43,353 bases of DNA, taken from positions 1 to 43,353 of the forward strand of contig QHVE01000021.1 in NCBI GenBank assembly GCA_003223455.1. The letters are read 5' to 3'. Within the stretch, counting starts at the first letter, position 1, and each line of letters opens with the position of its first letter. Under the pieces are notes generated by a model that was given only the letters and a program-made list of their open reading frames with translations, ran no database searches and was not told the origin of the DNA. The stretch comes from Gemmatimonadota bacterium. Lineage in GTDB: Bacteria; Gemmatimonadota; Gemmatimonadetes; Gemmatimonadales; Gemmatimonadaceae. Position numbers and translations under genes: made by a program. Shown here piece after piece: positions 7,110 to 16,401 of the stretch.

Positions 7110-9736
7110 CGAGAGCGATGCGGCTTCTGGCCGCGACCATTTTCGTCCTCGCCGCGCCGCGACTCCTCTCAGCCCAGGAGCGCGGCGCAGTCGCGTTGGG
7201 CGAGGCCGTGGCGGGGCTCGACGTGACGACTCGCGTGCTGTTGATCGGCGCCCATCCGGACGACGAGGACACGCAGCTCCTCACCTGGCTGGCGCGCGGA
7301 CGCCAGGTGGAGACGGCGTATCTCTCGCTGACGCGCGGCGACGGCGGCCAGAACCTGATCGGCAACGAGCTCGGACCGCTGCTCGGCATGATCCGCACGG
7401 AGGAGCTGCTCGCGGCGCGTCGGCTGGATGGCGGGCGACAGTTCTTCACGCGCGCCTACGACTTCGGGTTCTCGAAGACCGCCGAGGAGACGTACACGCA
7501 CTGGGTGAAGGACTCGATCCTGCGTGACGTCGTGACGGTGGTGCGCGCGTTCCGGCCGCAGATCATCGTGGCCGTGTTCAGCGGCACACCGCGCGACGGG
7601 CACGGGCATCATCAGGTGTCGGGGATCCTGGCGCGCGAGGCGTTCGACGCGGCGGCGGACACGATGCGCTTCCCACGCGCCGCCACGGTCGGACTCGGCG
7701 CGTGGGTGCCGGCGAAGTTCTACCGCGCGCAGCGGTTCAACCCGGCGGATGCGACGCTGACGATGAACGTCGGTGAGCTGAGCCCATTCCGCGGGATGAC
7801 GTACGCCGAGATCGCGTCGGTGAGTCGGTCGCAGCATCTGTCGCAGGGATTCGGCGCACTGCAGCGGCGCGGCACGTGGTTCGACTACGTGAAGCTGGAA
7901 GCGTCGCACGTGTCGCCGCCGATCGTGCGCGAGACGTCGATGTTCGAGACGCTCGCCACGGGATGGGGGCGCTTCGCCAGTGCACAGCTCCCTGCGGGCG
8001 CGCGCGCGGCGATCGACTCGCTCGACGGTGCGATCGCCGACGTCCGGCGCGCCGAGAACCTCGCCGCGCCGGCGCCGATGGTGGCGCCGCTGGCGCGCGT
8101 CGTCGGATTGCTGGAGCGCGCGCGATCGGGGCTGACCTGTCCGCGCAACGGGTTCGCCGGCGGATGCATGGGCGTGGAGGGCGATCTCGCGATATCGCTC
8201 GAGACCGCGCTGCGGCGGGCGCAGCAGGCGCTGCTCTCCGCGGCGGGCGTGCTGGTGGAGGCGACGGCGCCGCGCGAGCTCGTTGCCGTGCACGATACGA
8301 TTCCCGTGACCGTGTCGGTGTACAACCAGGGCCGCGGCGACGTGGTGCTCGACGGCGCGTCGGCGTGGATGCAGAACGTGTACGGAACGCCACCCGCCGG
8401 CACGCCGGTGACGATCGTACCGGATAGTTCGGCGCGTGTCACCCTGCCGCTCGTCTCGGAGTGGGCGAGCGCGCCGTGGTGGATGGAGAACGGCTTCCAG
8501 CCGGGCACCGACATGTTCCGCCCGCCGCCGGGCGGGATCATCAGTGCGAACGGCCCGATCGGCGAGGACCGCGTCGCCGAGACGCACGCGCGCGCCGCGC
8601 TTCGCATCGCCGGCGCATCGTTCGTCGTCGACGCGGGGCCGGTGGTGTACCGCTATGCCGACCCGGCACGGGGCGAGCTGCGACGGCCGGTGGCATCGGT
8701 GCCGGCGGTGAGCCTGCGGTTCGACGACCAGGTGGAGTACGCCCGCGTGGGCACTGCGCTCGACCGCGAGTACGCGCTGCGCGTCGCGTCGTCCGCGACC
8801 GCGGCGCGCGCGGTCACCGTCGAGCTCACGCTGCCGAAGGGGCTCGTGACCGATTCCACCGTCCGGCACGTCGCGCTCGATCCGTTCAGCAGCAAGACGG
8901 TGGTGTTCAGGGTGAAGGGTCAGCTGCCGAAGGGACGGCACTACGTGAATGCCACGGCGTCGAGCGGCGGCGAGAAGTTCATGACGGGGTGGCTGCCGAT
9001 CACGTACGAGCACATCCGGCCGCTGCGCTACTACCGGATGGCGACCGTGCAGATCGAAGCGGTGGAGGCGCAGCTCCCGCGCAATCCGCAGGTCGCGTAC
9101 GTGAAGGGGGTGAGTGACAACGTCGCGCCGATGCTCTACCAGCTCGGTATTCGCGTGACGATGCTGTCGCCCGAGCTGCTGGCGACGGCCGACCTCTCGC
9201 GCTACGGCGCCGTGGTGGTGGGGCCGCGTGCCTTCGCCGCCACCCCGCTCATCGCGGCGAGCGCGGCACGGTTGCAGGAGTACGCGCGTGCCGGGGGGAC
9301 CGTCGTCGTGCAGTACGGTCAGCAGGAGATGCAGACGCCGGGTTACCTGCCGTACCCCGTCACGCTTTCGCGCACGGCGGAGCGCGTCACCGACGAGAAC
9401 GCGCCGGTGAAGGTGCTGGAGCCGTCGTCGCGGCTGCTGGCGTATCCGAACCGGATCACGCCGGACGACTTCAAGGGATGGGTGCAGGAGCGGGCGACGT
9501 ACATGCCCACGACCGCCGATCCCCACTATCGTCGACTGCTCGAGATGCACGACCCAGGGGAGCCGCCGAACGAGAACGCCGTACTGGTGGCGCCGCTCGG
9601 CAAGGGCGCGTACGTCTACTGCACGCTCGCGCTGTTCCGCCAGCTGCCAGCCGGTGTCCCGGGCGGCGCGCGGATCTTCCTCAATCTGCTCGCCGCCACC
9701 GGAGAGTCGACGGCGAGCGCGCTGCCACGGCCATGA
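7106..9736 (+). CDS. Exported PIG-L/LmbE-family deacetylase with NEW3-like and C-terminal amidotransferase-like region
   Basis: An 876-residue secreted protein; residues 1-23 form a Sec signal peptide ending LLSAQ. The LmbE/PIG-L metal site is visible as HPDDE at 50-54, with RGDGGQNLIGNELG and the later HGHHQVSG supplying further zinc ligands. These zinc enzymes remove N-acetyl groups from amino sugars. Beta-rich segments in the middle (about 390-620; PVTVSVYNQGRGDVVL, VELTLPKGLVTD) resemble NPCBM-associated NEW3 modules. The C terminus (about 650-876; VVVGPRAFAATP, GTVVVQYGQQEM, GKGAYVYCTLALF) resembles a class I glutamine-amidotransferase-like fold without an evident catalytic Cys. The frame is open much further upstream, but that part is the shadow of sucA; the signal peptide and ATGA overlap fix the start at 7106. 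A sugar or glycoconjugate substrate is inferred from the family. Confidence 0.9.
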   Translation: MTRAMRLLAATIFVLAAPRLLSAQERGAVALGEAVAGLDVTTRVLLIGAHPDDEDTQLLTWLARGRQVETAYLSLTRGDGGQNLIGNELGPLLGMIRTEELLAARRLDGGRQFFTRAYDFGFSKTAEETYTHWVKDSILRDVVTVVRAFRPQIIVAVFSGTPRDGHGHHQVSGILAREAFDAAADTMRFPRAATVGLGAWVPAKFYRAQRFNPADATLTMNVGELSPFRGMTYAEIASVSRSQHLSQGFGALQRRGTWFDYVKLEASHVSPPIVRETSMFETLATGWGRFASAQLPAGARAAIDSLDGAIADVRRAENLAAPAPMVAPLARVVGLLERARSGLTCPRNGFAGGCMGVEGDLAISLETALRRAQQALLSAAGVLVEATAPRELVAVHDTIPVTVSVYNQGRGDVVLDGASAWMQNVYGTPPAGTPVTIVPDSSARVTLPLVSEWASAPWWMENGFQPGTDMFRPPPGGIISANGPIGEDRVAETHARAALRIAGASFVVDAGPVVYRYADPARGELRRPVASVPAVSLRFDDQVEYARVGTALDREYALRVASSATAARAVTVELTLPKGLVTDSTVRHVALDPFSSKTVVFRVKGQLPKGRHYVNATASSGGEKFMTGWLPITYEHIRPLRYYRMATVQIEAVEAQLPRNPQVAYVKGVSDNVAPMLYQLGIRVTMLSPELLATADLSRYGAVVVGPRAFAATPLIAASAARLQEYARAGGTVVVQYGQQEMQTPGYLPYPVTLSRTAERVTDENAPVKVLEPSSRLLAYPNRITPDDFKGWVQERATYMPTTADPHYRRLLEMHDPGEPPNENAVLVAPLGKGAYVYCTLALFRQLPAGVPGGARIFLNLLAATGESTASALPRP

Positions 9737-10410
9737 CGGCGTCCCTGCTCGCGTTCATCCCCGTCGCGCTGCTGCTCACGCTGCTGCCCGGTGCCGACAC
9801 GGCGCTGGTGACGCGCAACGCACTCACGCTCGGACTCGGCGGCGCGCGGTGGACGATCCTCGGGATCCTCACCGGTTGCCTCATGCACGCGACGGCGTCG
9901 GCGCTCGGACTGTCGGCGATCCTCGCGACGTCGGCGCGCGCGTACGAGACGGTAAAGCTCGTGGGCGCGGCGTACCTGGTGTGGATCGGCGTGCAGGCCA
10001 TTCGCCACGCCCAGGGAGGTGCAGATCCCTCGAGTGCGCTCGGGATGACTGAGGCTCGTCATCCCGAGCGAGCGCAGCGAGTCGAGGGATCTGCACCTGC
10101 ACCGACGGCGCCCGGCGGGCATCCCTTCATGCAGGGATTCCTGACCAACATCCTGAACCCGAAGGTCGCGCTGTTCTACCTCACCTTCCTTCCGCAGTTC
10201 ATTCCGGCAGGCGCGCCGGTGCTGCGCACGTCGCTCCTGCTGGCGATGATCCACAACGCGCTCGGCTTCGCCTGGCTGTCGCTCTACGCGCAGTTCGTCG
10301 ACCGCCTGCGCGTCGCGCTGACGCGTCCCGTGGTGAAAGCGTGGCTCGAGCGCGCGACTGGTGGCGTGCTCGTCGCGCTCGGCGCGCGTCTCGCGTGGGA
10401 CCGCCGATGA
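9733..10410 (+). CDS. LysE/RhtB-family amino-acid exporter carrying a repeat-derived loop
   Basis: A 225-residue inner-membrane protein of the LysE/RhtB type, which exports amino acids or small metabolites. Hallmarks are LLPGADTALVTRNAL in the first helix and FMQGFLTNILNPKVALFYLTFLPQF after the central loop, with about six membrane helices in all. The start overlaps the PIG-L stop (ATGA). Residues about 95-122, in the cytoplasmic loop between VWIGVQAIRHAQG and TAPGGHPFMQGF, are encoded by an inverted pair of a dispersed palindromic repeat (10017-10098). They look like an in-frame insertion that left the reading frame open. Family members usually have only a short linker here, so the protein may still function. 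Confidence 0.88.
   Translation: MTASLLAFIPVALLLTLLPGADTALVTRNALTLGLGGARWTILGILTGCLMHATASALGLSAILATSARAYETVKLVGAAYLVWIGVQAIRHAQGGADPSSALGMTEARHPERAQRVEGSAPAPTAPGGHPFMQGFLTNILNPKVALFYLTFLPQFIPAGAPVLRTSLLLAMIHNALGFAWLSLYAQFVDRLRVALTRPVVKAWLERATGGVLVALGARLAWDRR
10017..10098 (+). repeat. Dispersed palindromic repeat, inverted pair, inside a coding sequence
   Basis: The right arm (10059-10098) is the complement of AGGTGCAGATCCCTCGA followed by a CTCGCTGCGCTCGCTCGGGATGA tract. The left arm (10017-10048) is a shortened version with the same two ends facing the other way. The two arms can pair into a hairpin. Related copies are at 25352-25397 and 41784-41850. It is translated as about 28 residues of the exporter gene. 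Confidence 0.85.
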
Positions 10411-11447
10411 AGCGCGGCGCGCGGCCGTTCGCCCTCGCGTCGCTCGCGCTGCTCGCCGCCTGCAGCGGCGGCGACGGACGCACCGTGCTCACGATCTACT
10501 CGCCGCACGGGAAGGATCTGCTCGAGTACTACGAGAAGGGGTTCGAGGCGACGCATCCCACGATCGACGTGCAATGGGTCGACATGGGATCGCAGGAGGT
10601 GCTCGACCGCCTGCGCGCCGAGAAGGCGAACCCGCAGGCCGATCTGTGGTTCGGCGCGCCGTCGGAGATCTTCGGGCGCGCGGCGACCGAAGGGCTCCTC
10701 GATCCGTACACGCCGACGTGGGCGGACAAGGTGCCGGCGGAAGCGAAGGATGCGCAGGCACGCTGGTTCGGTACGTACATGACCCCCGAGGTGATCGCGT
10801 ACAACACCCAGGCCGTGAGCGCCGCCGACGCGCCGAAGGACTGGGACGAGGTGATCGATCCGAAGTGGAAGGGGAAAGTGCTCATCCGGAATCCCGTCGA
10901 GTCGGGGACGATGCGCGCCATCTTCGGCGCGATCCTCGCGCGATCGATCGCCCGGACCGGATCGACGGCGCAGGGATGGGACTGGCTGCGCAAGCTCGAC
11001 GCGAACACGAAGGAGTACGTGCTCAACCCCGCGCTCCTCTACCAGAAGCTCGGGCGCCAGGAGGGAGTGATCACGCTGTACAACATGCCCGACATCGCGA
11101 CGCTCGAGGCGCGGACGAAGACGCCCGTGGGGTTCGTCTTTCCGGCGAGCGGCACGCCGCTGCTCGTCGACGCGATCGCGCTCGTGCATGGAAGCCGGCG
11201 GCAGGCGGCGGCGAAACAGTTCTACGAGTACGTCACGACGCCCGCCGCGTTCACGGATGCGGCGGTGAAGTTCCTGCGCATCCCGGCGCGCACCGACCTG
11301 CCGGTGGACTCGCTCCCCGAGCCGGTCCGTCGCGCCAGGACGGAGCTCAAGGCGATGCCGGTCGATGCGAAGCTGCTCGCCGACAGCCTCGACACATGGA
11401 TGAAGTTCTGGGACAGCAGCATCCGCAACAGCCAGCGCGGCAAGTGA
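10407..11447 (+). CDS. ABC importer substrate-binding lipoprotein (ferric iron/thiamine-type)
   Basis: A 346-residue lipoprotein with lipobox LLAAC near residue 18, followed by a periplasmic-binding-protein fold. Segments typical of the extracellular solute-binding family that includes iron(III) binders (FbpA/AfuA) are visible: TIYSPHGKDLLEYYEKGFEA, ADLWFGAPSEIF, VIAYNTQAV, WDEVIDPKWKGKV and GFVFPASGTPLLVDAIALV. Phosphonate- and sugar-phosphate-binding relatives share this fold, so the substrate is not fixed. The start at 10407 overlaps the exporter stop by 4 bases and places the signal peptide correctly. The ATPase and permease genes follow directly, so this is the receptor of a complete importer. 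Confidence 0.88.
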   Translation: MKRGARPFALASLALLAACSGGDGRTVLTIYSPHGKDLLEYYEKGFEATHPTIDVQWVDMGSQEVLDRLRAEKANPQADLWFGAPSEIFGRAATEGLLDPYTPTWADKVPAEAKDAQARWFGTYMTPEVIAYNTQAVSAADAPKDWDEVIDPKWKGKVLIRNPVESGTMRAIFGAILARSIARTGSTAQGWDWLRKLDANTKEYVLNPALLYQKLGRQEGVITLYNMPDIATLEARTKTPVGFVFPASGTPLLVDAIALVHGSRRQAAAKQFYEYVTTPAAFTDAAVKFLRIPARTDLPVDSLPEPVRRARTELKAMPVDAKLLADSLDTWMKFWDSSIRNSQRGK

Positions 11448-12556
11448 CCTCCGCGCGCGACGCCGGCGGCGGAGCGCGACGCGCGAGCGCGCTGGTGCTC
11501 GAGCAGGTGACGCGCCGCTATCCGGGCAACCCCGAGCCCTCGGTCGACGGCGTCTCGCTGTCGATCGCACCAGGCGAGCTCCTCGCGCTCGTCGGCGCAT
11601 CGGGCTCGGGGAAGACCACGACGCTGCGCATCGCGGCGGGCTACGAGACCCCCGACTCCGGGCGCGTCATGCTCACCGACGAGTCGGGGGCGACGCGGGA
11701 CATCACGCACGAGACGCCGCAGCGACGTGGCTTCGGCATGGTGTTCCAGCACTACGCGCTGTTCCCCCACATGACGGTGGAGCAGAACGTCGCGTTCGGG
11801 CTCGAGGCGCGCGGCGTCGGGAAGGCGGAGCGGCTGGCGAAGGCGCGTGAGGCGCTCGCCGGCGTCGGCCTCGACGACAAGGCGGCGCGGCCGGTGCAGG
11901 CGCTTTCTGGCGGAGAACAACAGAGGGTAGCACTGGCCAGAGCGCTCGTGATCTCGCCGCGCGTTCTCCTGCTCGACGAGCCGCTCTCCAACCTCGATCC
12001 CACGCTGCGCCAGTCGATGCGCGACGAGCTGCGCGCCACGCTCCGGCACTCCGGCGTGACCGCGCTGTTCGTGACGCACGATCAGGAGGACGCGTTCGCC
12101 GTCGCCGATCGGATCGCGATGCTGGCCCAGGGGAGGCTGCTGCAAGTCGGCACACCGGAAGAGCTCTATCACGCGCCGGCGACGCGCGAGGTGGCGGAGT
12201 TCGTCGGACGCGCCGCGCTGCTCCCCGCCGAGCGGATGAGCGAGGGGGTGTGGGTCACGGTGGGCAGCGTCGCGCTGGCGGCGCCGGCCCGCCCCGACGC
12301 GAATGCCGACGGCGGCTCCGGCGCGCTCGCCGCCGTGCTGCGTCCCGAATCGCTCGTGCTCGTGGACGACGACGAGCAGCCGGCGTGGGAGGGCACCGTC
12401 GCGGGGCGGCGATTCGCCGGTGGACATACCGTCTATCAGGTGCGTCTGGAGAGCGGTGCGGTCGTCGAGGTGATGGGGAACGGCTTCGGCGCGCCGGAGA
12501 GAGGGACGGTGCGCGTGCGGCTGTCCGGACAACCGATCGCCACGGTGCGCGCATGA
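11444..12556 (+). CDS. ABC importer ATPase (PotA/FbpC-like, with TOBE domain)
   Basis: A 370-residue ATP-binding subunit powering the importer. It has Walker A GASGSGKTT, the Q loop in FGMVFQHYALFPHMT, signature LSGGEQQRVALARAL, Walker B VLLLDEPLSNLD and the switch His in FVTHDQEDA. Past residue about 240 a TOBE-like regulatory region (AAVLRPESLVLVDDD, VEVMGNGFG) is present, as in FbpC/PotA/CysA proteins. The start is GTG at 11444, overlapping the receptor stop as GTGA; the open frame upstream is a shadow. About 13 poorly conserved residues precede the NBD. Confidence 0.92.
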   Translation: MTSARDAGGGARRASALVLEQVTRRYPGNPEPSVDGVSLSIAPGELLALVGASGSGKTTTLRIAAGYETPDSGRVMLTDESGATRDITHETPQRRGFGMVFQHYALFPHMTVEQNVAFGLEARGVGKAERLAKAREALAGVGLDDKAARPVQALSGGEQQRVALARALVISPRVLLLDEPLSNLDPTLRQSMRDELRATLRHSGVTALFVTHDQEDAFAVADRIAMLAQGRLLQVGTPEELYHAPATREVAEFVGRAALLPAERMSEGVWVTVGSVALAAPARPDANADGGSGALAAVLRPESLVLVDDDEQPAWEGTVAGRRFAGGHTVYQVRLESGAVVEVMGNGFGAPERGTVRVRLSGQPIATVRA

Positions 12557-14256
12557 TGCGTGCGGCGCGGCTCCGGCGCCCGCCGGGCGGCTGGGCCACG
12601 GCGCTCGTGGCGGCCGCGCTGCTCGCGCTCCTGCTGTGGAGCGTCGTCTATCCGAACGCGGCGATCATCGTCGGCAGCTTCGAGCGCGGACTCGGCGACT
12701 GGCGGGACTTCGCCGGCAGCCCAGCCGACCGCGACGCGTTGTGGGGAACGGTGGTCGTGTCGATCGGGTCCGTGATCGGCGCACTGTTGATCGGTGTGCC
12801 CCTCGCGTTCCTGCTCTCGCGCACGGAGTTCCGCGGACGGCGCGTGTTGAGCGCCGTGGCCACGCTGCCCGCAGCGCTCCCGCCGCTCGTCGGCGTCCTC
12901 GCATTCCTGTTCCTCTACGGGGAGAGCGGCGTCGTCACGCGCGCCGTGCAGCACGTGCTCGGGCTCGAGTCGGCGCCGTGGACGCTGACGGGGATTCCCG
13001 CGGTGATCTTCGTCCACGCCTACACGATGTACGTGTACGTCTTCCTGTTCGTGAGCGCGGGCCTCGAGCGGTACGACACGACGCTCGACGAGGCGGCAGC
13101 GGGGCTCGGGGCATCGCGCGCACTCACGCTGCGACGCGTCACGCTGCCGCTCCTCACGCCCTCGCTGGCCGGCGCGATGCTGCTCGTCTTCATGAGCGCG
13201 CTCGGCTCGTTCTCGGCGCCGTACATCTTCGGTGGCGGCGCACGCGTGCTGGCGACGCAGATCCTCGTGTCGAAGCTGAACGGCGCGCTCGGGCTGGCGT
13301 ACGTCGAGACCACGGTGCTCGCCGTGACCGCCGTGCTCGCGCTCCTCCTGCTGCGGCGGCTGGAGGGGAAGCGGCAGTACAGTGTGGCAGGCAAGGGGCG
13401 CGCGACGCGGCAGATGCTGCGGTCCGGCACCGCGCGCGCGCTGCTGCCGCCACTCGCGCTCACCCTCGTCGTGCTGCTCGTCCTGCCCCACCTGATGGTC
13501 GTGCTCGTGAGCTTCGCGCGCGACGGCGCGTGGACGACGCAGATCATGCCCCCCGAGTACACGCTCGACAACTACCGGCGGCTCGCCACCGAGCGGCAGC
13601 TCTGGCGCCCGATCACGAACAGCATCGGCATGTCCGCGGCGGCAACGACAGCGAACGCGATCGTGTGCTTCGCCATCGCCTACGTCGTCGTGCTCTCGCG
13701 CGCCCCGGGGCGGCGAGCGATCGCGCTGCTCGCCGCGCTCCCCTGGGCGATCCCCGCCACGGCGATCGCGCTCGGGCTAGCGGCGACGTTTGACCGGAAC
13801 GCGCCGGAGCAGTTGCGCGTGCTGCTCGTCGGCACGTTCTGGATCCTGCCGCTCGCGTACTTCGTGCGGAACATCCCGCTCGTCACGAGCGCCGTGGAAG
13901 GCTCGCTGCGTCAGATGGATCCGACGCTCGAGGACGCGGCGCGCGGGCTCGGCGCCTCGCGCTGGCTCGCGCTGCGGCGCGTCATCATCCCCGCGGCGCG
14001 GCCCGGCCTCGTGGCCGGCACGATGCTCGCCGGCGTCGCGGCGGTCGGAGAGTTCGTCGCGAGCGTGGTGCTGTACACGCACGCGAGCCGTCCGATCTCC
14101 GTGGAGATCCTCTCGCAGATCCGGAACACCGCGTTCGGTACGGCAGCGGCCTATAGCGTCCTGCTCATCCTGCTCGTGCTGGCGATCACCATCGGCGCGC
14201 GCTGGCTCGAGGGACGGTTCATCGCGGGGGAAGGGGTGATGAACGCCGGGCGGTGA
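12553..14256 (+). CDS. ABC importer permease, two fused transmembrane domains (FbpB/ThiP-like)
   Basis: A 567-residue inner-membrane permease in which two binding-protein-dependent transport domains are fused head to tail, about 12 helices in total. Each half has an EAA-type coupling loop: DEAAAGLGASRALTLRRVTLP in the first half and EDAARGLGASRWLALRRVII in the second. Fused permeases are typical of ferric-iron (FbpB) and thiamine (ThiP) importers, which is why that substrate class is favoured. The ATG overlaps the ATPase stop; a second ATG follows at once. It ends 9 bases from the convergent SARP-like gene. Confidence 0.92.
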   Translation: MMRAARLRRPPGGWATALVAAALLALLLWSVVYPNAAIIVGSFERGLGDWRDFAGSPADRDALWGTVVVSIGSVIGALLIGVPLAFLLSRTEFRGRRVLSAVATLPAALPPLVGVLAFLFLYGESGVVTRAVQHVLGLESAPWTLTGIPAVIFVHAYTMYVYVFLFVSAGLERYDTTLDEAAAGLGASRALTLRRVTLPLLTPSLAGAMLLVFMSALGSFSAPYIFGGGARVLATQILVSKLNGALGLAYVETTVLAVTAVLALLLLRRLEGKRQYSVAGKGRATRQMLRSGTARALLPPLALTLVVLLVLPHLMVVLVSFARDGAWTTQIMPPEYTLDNYRRLATERQLWRPITNSIGMSAAATTANAIVCFAIAYVVVLSRAPGRRAIALLAALPWAIPATAIALGLAATFDRNAPEQLRVLLVGTFWILPLAYFVRNIPLVTSAVEGSLRQMDPTLEDAARGLGASRWLALRRVIIPAARPGLVAGTMLAGVAAVGEFVASVVLYTHASRPISVEILSQIRNTAFGTAAAYSVLLILLVLAITIGARWLEGRFIAGEGVMNAGR

Positions 14257-14265
14257 CGGCGTTCG

Positions 14266-16386
14266 TCAGGCCAGGTTCATCTGCCGCATCAGGGCGCGGA
14301 AGCGCGGATGCGCGCGCAGCGGGGCGAGCAGGAACGAGCCCTTGATCGCGTACGCCGGACCGGCGCGCTCGGCGACCGCACGCTCCAAGTAGTCCATCGC
14401 TCGCTCGGCGTCACCGAGGCCGGTGTGGACGTACGCGAAGTAGTACGGCGGGACGTACAACTCTCGCGAGCACTCGTCCAGCGTGCGCAGGACGTCGTTC
14501 GCTCGCTCGACTTTTCCCGCCAACGCGTACGCCTCGCCGAGCTGGGCCAGCCACATGAGCGAGCCGGGATCCATCGCTACCGCGGCTTCGAGCTCGGCCA
14601 GCCCTTCCTCGTGTCGCCCCTTGAGGAAGTACGCCCAGCCCAGTGTCGCGCGAATGCGTTCGTGCGGCTCGAGCTCGAGCGCGGCCTCGGCGCGCTCGAG
14701 TGCCTCGTCGATGCGGCCGGCGCGCAGAAGCGTGGTCGTGATGTCGACGCGATGCGCGAGCGGATCGAGCTCCACGGCCCGTTCCAGCAGAGCGATCGCC
14801 TGATCGTACCGCTCGATCCCCGCGCAGACGCGTCCATACAGGTCGTAGGTGTCGGCGCCACTCGGATTGAGCTCCAGCGCGCGCTCGAATTCCCGTTCGG
14901 CACCGACCCAATCGTACTCGCGGACCGCCTTGAGGAATCCGAGCGCACAGTGCGCGGTGTCGAGATCGGGATCGAGCCGCAGTGCCTCGTGCGCCGCCTC
15001 GGCGGCACGGGCGTACGCATTGGCGGGCTCGAAGATCCCCATCTCCGCCAGCTGGGCGTGCACCATGGCGAGCATCGCGTGCGCCGACGCGAAGTCGGGA
15101 TCGCGCGCGATCGCGCGCGCGAGGAACGCCAGGGAGCTCAGCATCGCATCCGTGGTGTATCGGCCGAGCACCTGCCGACCCTGCAGGAAGAGGTGATACG
15201 CTTGCAGGTCGTTCGTCGGCGTGCGACGCACGCGCGTGTGCTCGGACGGCGACAGCTCGGCCTCGAGCGCCGAGGCGATCTGGAGCGCGACCTCGGACTG
15301 GATGGTGAAGATGTCCGCCATCCGGCGGTCGTACGTCTCCGACCAGAGATGCCGATCGGTCTCCGCGTCCGTCAGCTGCGCAACGATCCGCACACGATCG
15401 TCCGCCCGCCGCACGCTGCCGGCCAGCACGACGTTGGCGCCGAGCGTCGCGCCGACCTCCCTGAGCGGAGGGTGCTCCTCCTTGAAGCGCATCACCGAGG
15501 CGCGCGAGATCACCTTGAACGCCCGGATCTTGGACAGGTTGGCGATCACGTCCTCCGTGATCCCGTCGGCGAAGTACGCGTTCTCGGGATCCGTGCTCAG
15601 GTTGCGGAACGGCAGGACCGCGATCGTCGCCGACGGCTCGTGCACGGTCGCGACGGTCGTCGGCTGTCGCTTCGGTGGCGCCGTGCGCAACCGGGCCGCG
15701 AGTGCCTCGACGTCGGCGTCGGGTTCGAGCTCGAGGTCGGTGCGGCGACGTTGGGCGTGCTCCGCCGCATGCTGCACCGCGCCGATCCAGTCACCCGCCG
15801 CGTCGAGCGCGTGCATCAGCGCCAGCGCGTACACGCTCGAGTGCGGATCGGCGACGACCAGCCGCCGGCAGGTGCCCACGCGTCCGTACACGTCACCCGC
15901 CCGCTCCTGACGTTCGGCGAGCGCGCGGAGAGCGCCGATGTACGCGTGGTCGAGCTCGCGGCGCCGCTCTTCGAGCCAGTAATCGAACTCGATCGCGTCG
16001 TCGAGATGGAACCCGTCCAGCAGGGGTCCCGTGTACGAGCCCACGACGGTCTCGAGGTCGTCCGCCGCCATCGCCATGCGAAGCTCGTGCAGGTCGCAGC
16101 GCAGACGGGAGGGATCGAAGAGCAGCGCGTCGCCCGCCGAGGCGATGGCGCCTTCCCCGAGTGCGGCGCGGAGGACGTGCACGGCGAGATTCAGCAGCCG
16201 GCGGGCATTGGACGTGTCCCGCTCCGGCCAGAGCAGCGCCGTGGCGCGGTCCCGAGCCAGCGGCTGCGGCCACGCGGCGACGACCAGCGTGAGGAGAGCG
16301 ATGCGATGACGCTGCGTGGGCGGACCGCTGATCGGCGTGTCTCCGGAACGCAGGGTGGCGCCCCCGAGCAGTTGGACCGTGATCAT
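14266..16386 (-). CDS. SARP-like transcriptional regulator: wHTH-BTAD, TolB-like domain and TPR array
   Basis: A 706-residue regulator. Residues about 1-90 form a winged-helix DNA-binding domain (MITVQLLGGATLRSG ... LLWPERDTSNARRLLNLAVHVLR). Residues about 95-240 are the bacterial transcriptional activator (BTAD) helices (DLHELRMAMAADDLE, YTGPLLDGF). Residues about 252-370 resemble the TolB N-terminal/adenylate-cyclase-linked region (TIAVLPFRNLSTDPENAYFA, ITEDVIANLSKI). Residues about 385-700 contain repeated TPR motifs (AEREFERALELNPSGADTYD). This architecture is abundant in Gemmatimonadota. GAGAGG lies before the ATG. The divergent partner is a small lipoprotein, and an 11-bp-spaced direct repeat, the classic SARP target geometry, lies between them. 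Confidence 0.9.
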   Translation of the reverse strand: MITVQLLGGATLRSGDTPISGPPTQRHRIALLTLVVAAWPQPLARDRATALLWPERDTSNARRLLNLAVHVLRAALGEGAIASAGDALLFDPSRLRCDLHELRMAMAADDLETVVGSYTGPLLDGFHLDDAIEFDYWLEERRRELDHAYIGALRALAERQERAGDVYGRVGTCRRLVVADPHSSVYALALMHALDAAGDWIGAVQHAAEHAQRRRTDLELEPDADVEALAARLRTAPPKRQPTTVATVHEPSATIAVLPFRNLSTDPENAYFADGITEDVIANLSKIRAFKVISRASVMRFKEEHPPLREVGATLGANVVLAGSVRRADDRVRIVAQLTDAETDRHLWSETYDRRMADIFTIQSEVALQIASALEAELSPSEHTRVRRTPTNDLQAYHLFLQGRQVLGRYTTDAMLSSLAFLARAIARDPDFASAHAMLAMVHAQLAEMGIFEPANAYARAAEAAHEALRLDPDLDTAHCALGFLKAVREYDWVGAEREFERALELNPSGADTYDLYGRVCAGIERYDQAIALLERAVELDPLAHRVDITTTLLRAGRIDEALERAEAALELEPHERIRATLGWAYFLKGRHEEGLAELEAAVAMDPGSLMWLAQLGEAYALAGKVERANDVLRTLDECSRELYVPPYYFAYVHTGLGDAERAMDYLERAVAERAGPAYAIKGSFLLAPLRAHPRFRALMRQMNLA

Positions 16387-16401
16387 CGCCTCTCGTGAGT
16401 C

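Noticed and set aside
7169-9550. 793-codon minus-strand open frame opposite the PIG-L gene
   Set aside because: Same low-complexity Arg/His composition and no start context; shadow of the real gene.
14308-16398. 696-codon plus-strand open frame opposite the SARP-like regulator
   Set aside because: The minus-strand product has clear BTAD, TolB-like and TPR domains, whereas this translation has none.
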